Positions 6,262 through 7,742 of a DNA stretch of 7,742 nt are shown here, one piece after another. Positions within the stretch are counted from its first letter, which is position 1. Every line of letters starts with the position of its first letter. Location: positions 1-7,742 of the forward strand of contig CAZGSG010000278.1 of assembly GCA_964528095.1 (NCBI GenBank), written 5' to 3'. The notes below the pieces were generated by a model that had not been told where the DNA came from, searched no databases, and saw nothing but the letters and a program-made list of their open reading frames with translations. This DNA comes from CAZGSG01 sp964528095 (GTDB taxonomy: Bacteria > Bacteroidota > Bacteroidia > Chitinophagales > Chitinophagaceae). The translations under genes and the position numbers were made by a program.

Positions 6262-6924
6262 TTATTGGGTAAATAATGCTTTCGTCATTTCATCAGCTAC
6301 CAGGCGGTTGCCTTTATCTGACAGGTGTACCCGGTCAGTTGTCAGCAGTCCGGATTCTTTATTATCCGTATTATATTTTGTTTCGTATGCCGCAAAAGCT
6401 TTTCGCAGATCAACCAACACGCAATTCTGAGCGCCCGCCAACTTTCGAACTACTGCCGCGTATGCGTCAAGGTCAGCATCCTGTGGATTCGTATTATCCT
6501 TTTTTTCTCCGATAACGGTAGGGGTACAAACAGCAACTTTTATTTGCTGCGCCTGTAATTTTTTTATGATTGCCGCATAAAATTTCTCATACTTGTCCAG
6601 GTCCGTACCTGTGCCTGATGTTTTGTGCCATACATCATTGATACCTACATACACCACTACGATTGCAGGTTTTTTTTCAAGCACATCCTCTTCCATACGC
6701 AGGTAAAGATCATAAACCTTATTGCCGCCAACACCTGCTCCGAGGAGCTCATAAGTGTCCGGCCCTGTTCTTTTATCCAGGTCTTTACGCAGGAGGGCAA
6801 TATAACCTCCTGGGTTGATCCCCATCTGCGTAATAGAATCACCAAAGAAAATGATCCTGGTTTTTTCCAATGGTGTCATAGAGACCAGGATTGTTAAAAA
6901 GCAGGTAATGACCAGTTTGTTCAT
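6262..6924 (-). CDS. Secreted SGNH/GDSL-family esterase (probable carbohydrate O-acetylesterase)
   Basis: This 220-residue protein is a single-domain SGNH hydrolase that probably removes acetyl or other acyl groups from a glycan. The four family blocks are intact: FFGDS with nucleophile Ser30, a GVGG turn at 65-68 that supplies an oxyanion Gly, GIND with Asn96 at 94-97, and DRVH with Asp197 and His200 completing the triad. A short hydrophobic N-terminus (about residues 3-16) looks like a signal peptide; Cys8 is not in a lipobox, so a lipoprotein is unlikely. The chosen ATG gives that signal peptide and follows an A/T-only leader without a Shine-Dalgarno sequence. It is followed by the GH3 gene after 11 bp, indicating co-transcription. 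The family includes acetylesterases, lysophospholipases and thioesterases, so the sequence alone does not fix the substrate. Carbohydrate deacetylation is inferred from the mannanase and GH3 neighbours. Confidence 0.85.
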   Translation of the reverse strand: MNKLVITCFLTILVSMTPLEKTRIIFFGDSITQMGINPGGYIALLRKDLDKRTGPDTYELLGAGVGGNKVYDLYLRMEEDVLEKKPAIVVVYVGINDVWHKTSGTGTDLDKYEKFYAAIIKKLQAQQIKVAVCTPTVIGEKKDNTNPQDADLDAYAAVVRKLAGAQNCVLVDLRKAFAAYETKYNTDNKESGLLTTDRVHLSDKGNRLVADEMTKALFTQ

Positions 6925-7049
6925 TTTATTATTTTTAATAAGTCCACATTCAGGTCAACCAATCATGATATAGACACATACTTACAGTTAAAAGAACCAA
7001 ACGACCCGGTAATTAATTCGTAACAGCCATTATGTTGTTCACCTGTCCA
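6925..7049. other. Intergenic gap between GH5 and esterase genes
   Basis: This 125-bp, A/T-rich spacer separates the GH5 stop codon from the esterase start. On the minus strand a TTTG is followed 13 bases later by TAAGTATG, which is one mismatch from the Bacteroidota -7 element TAnnTTTG. The spacing is shorter than usual, so I do not call a promoter. I see no GC-rich hairpin followed by a T-run, so read-through from GH5 into the next genes is possible. Confidence 0.4.
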
Positions 7050-7742
7050 TTAGAACACAGTGGCTTTTATCCCTGTATTCCTGACCCCATTTACATCATA
7101 GGCCCAAAGCTTACCCCAGGTTGTCAGTTTAGACGTGTCGCTCCAGCTTGTATTCATTTCAAAACATGCATTGGCCGCATTATTCCCTTTCCAGCTCCAA
7201 CCCATATAACCTACTTTCTGCGACTGGCAGAGTTGCATAAGCAGTGATGCGTTCACCTTACATTCAAAATCGGTGGGTTGCTGATTGGCTGGTACATCCC
7301 AGCCAAACTCACCAAACAAAAAACACAATTGTTTACCAAGAACCGCGTTTATCCGGCTACTATAGGTAGTACTATTATTCCAATTGGAGTAGGCATGTGT
7401 ACTAAAAATAATATTCTTTAGGGGATCACTGTTGAGCAGGTCCACTCCAAATTCAACGATCGCTGTTTCCTGTTGTCCATAGCCTGGTGCGTCAATCATG
7501 ACGGGAACTGTATATCCCGCATTCCGGAGAATAGTAATTGCTGGCAGGTAAGCATTTTTCCAGGCAGCATTACTCACATTGCCACCCCATTCGTTAGCAA
7601 TATTAATGATCAGCGCTCTTGTATATTTTGTCAATATCGCTTTTACGTCGTTGCGGGCATAATAATTGGCCGCATTGGTTATATCCGATGTACTATTGCC
7701 CCCGGTATAATCGTGCAATTCAACTATTGGCACCATCTTACG
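7050..7742 (-). CDS. GH5 endo-beta-1,4-mannanase, C-terminal part (5' end outside window)
   Basis: This is the C-terminal 230 residues of a glycoside hydrolase family 5 enzyme that probably cuts internal beta-1,4-mannosyl bonds of mannan or glucomannan. The frame stays open to the window edge, so the methionine at 7734-7736 is internal. Numbering from that Met, the conserved strand ends are visible in order: HDYTG (8-12), NIANEW with acid/base Glu49, a DAPGYGQ segment (82-88), STHAY with His114, GEFG with nucleophile Glu143, and GYMGWSWKGN (176-185) with the active-site Trp. These resemble the corresponding motifs of Bacillus-type mannanases (subfamily GH5_8), so mannanase is preferred over cellulase; the subfamily is inferred. 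The protein ends soon after the barrel, with no binding module or type IX secretion tail on this side. The signal peptide and any N-terminal modules lie off the window. It is the most upstream gene seen, 125 bp before the esterase gene, and could share its transcript. Confidence 0.88.
   Translation of the reverse strand, partial: RKMVPIVELHDYTGGNSTSDITNAANYYARNDVKAILTKYTRALIINIANEWGGNVSNAAWKNAYLPAITILRNAGYTVPVMIDAPGYGQQETAIVEFGVDLLNSDPLKNIIFSTHAYSNWNNSTTYSSRINAVLGKQLCFLFGEFGWDVPANQQPTDFECKVNASLLMQLCQSQKVGYMGWSWKGNNAANACFEMNTSWSDTSKLTTWGKLWAYDVNGVRNTGIKATVF

Noticed and set aside
6962..7010. Promoter-like TTTG ... TAAGTATG upstream of the small esterase
   Set aside because: The -7 box has one mismatch and the spacer is only 13 bp, below the usual range for Bacteroidota promoters.

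Overview
The window looks like part of a polysaccharide-degradation locus from a member of the Bacteroidota, probably a soil-type Chitinophagaceae or relative. The pointers are the moderately AT-rich sequence, A/T-rich leaders mostly without Shine-Dalgarno sequences before the genes, Sec signal peptides ending in the 'A-Q' style common in this phylum, and the particular mix of glycoside hydrolases and SGNH esterases. The assignment rests on style and protein resemblance only; no rRNA or marker gene is present.

All six convincing genes lie on the minus strand, so transcription runs from high to low coordinates. In transcription order: the C-terminal 230 residues of a GH5 endo-beta-mannanase whose start lies beyond base 7742; a 125-bp gap; a small single-domain SGNH/GDSL esterase (6262-6924); a GH3 beta-glucosidase/exo-glucanase (3995-6250) 11 bp further on; and a two-domain CE2-like acetylesterase (2856-3989) 5 bp after that. 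The tight spacing marks the last three as one transcription unit, perhaps including the GH5 gene. A 352-bp gap follows that holds a start-less coding-like frame. Then come a YghZ-type aldo/keto reductase (1511-2503), a 112-bp gap, and a GH26 endo-beta-mannanase (271-1398). The left edge (1-270) has no firm gene. It carries repeated TTAGCTC motifs and one possible small plus-strand ORF that overlaps the GH26 3' end.

Functionally the set fits breakdown of acetylated (gluco)mannan or galactoglucomannan. GH5 and GH26 enzymes cut the mannan backbone internally, two structurally different SGNH esterases could strip acetyl groups, and the GH3 enzyme could remove terminal beta-linked glucose from the oligosaccharides. 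All polysaccharide-active proteins whose N-terminus is visible carry signal peptides; the reductase does not and is probably cytoplasmic. No SusC/SusD pair, mannosyl-phosphorylase (GH130), mannobiose epimerase, alpha-galactosidase, transporter or regulator is visible, so the locus is either incomplete here or split. I see no CRISPR array, tRNA, rRNA, complete insertion sequence or clear intrinsic terminator.
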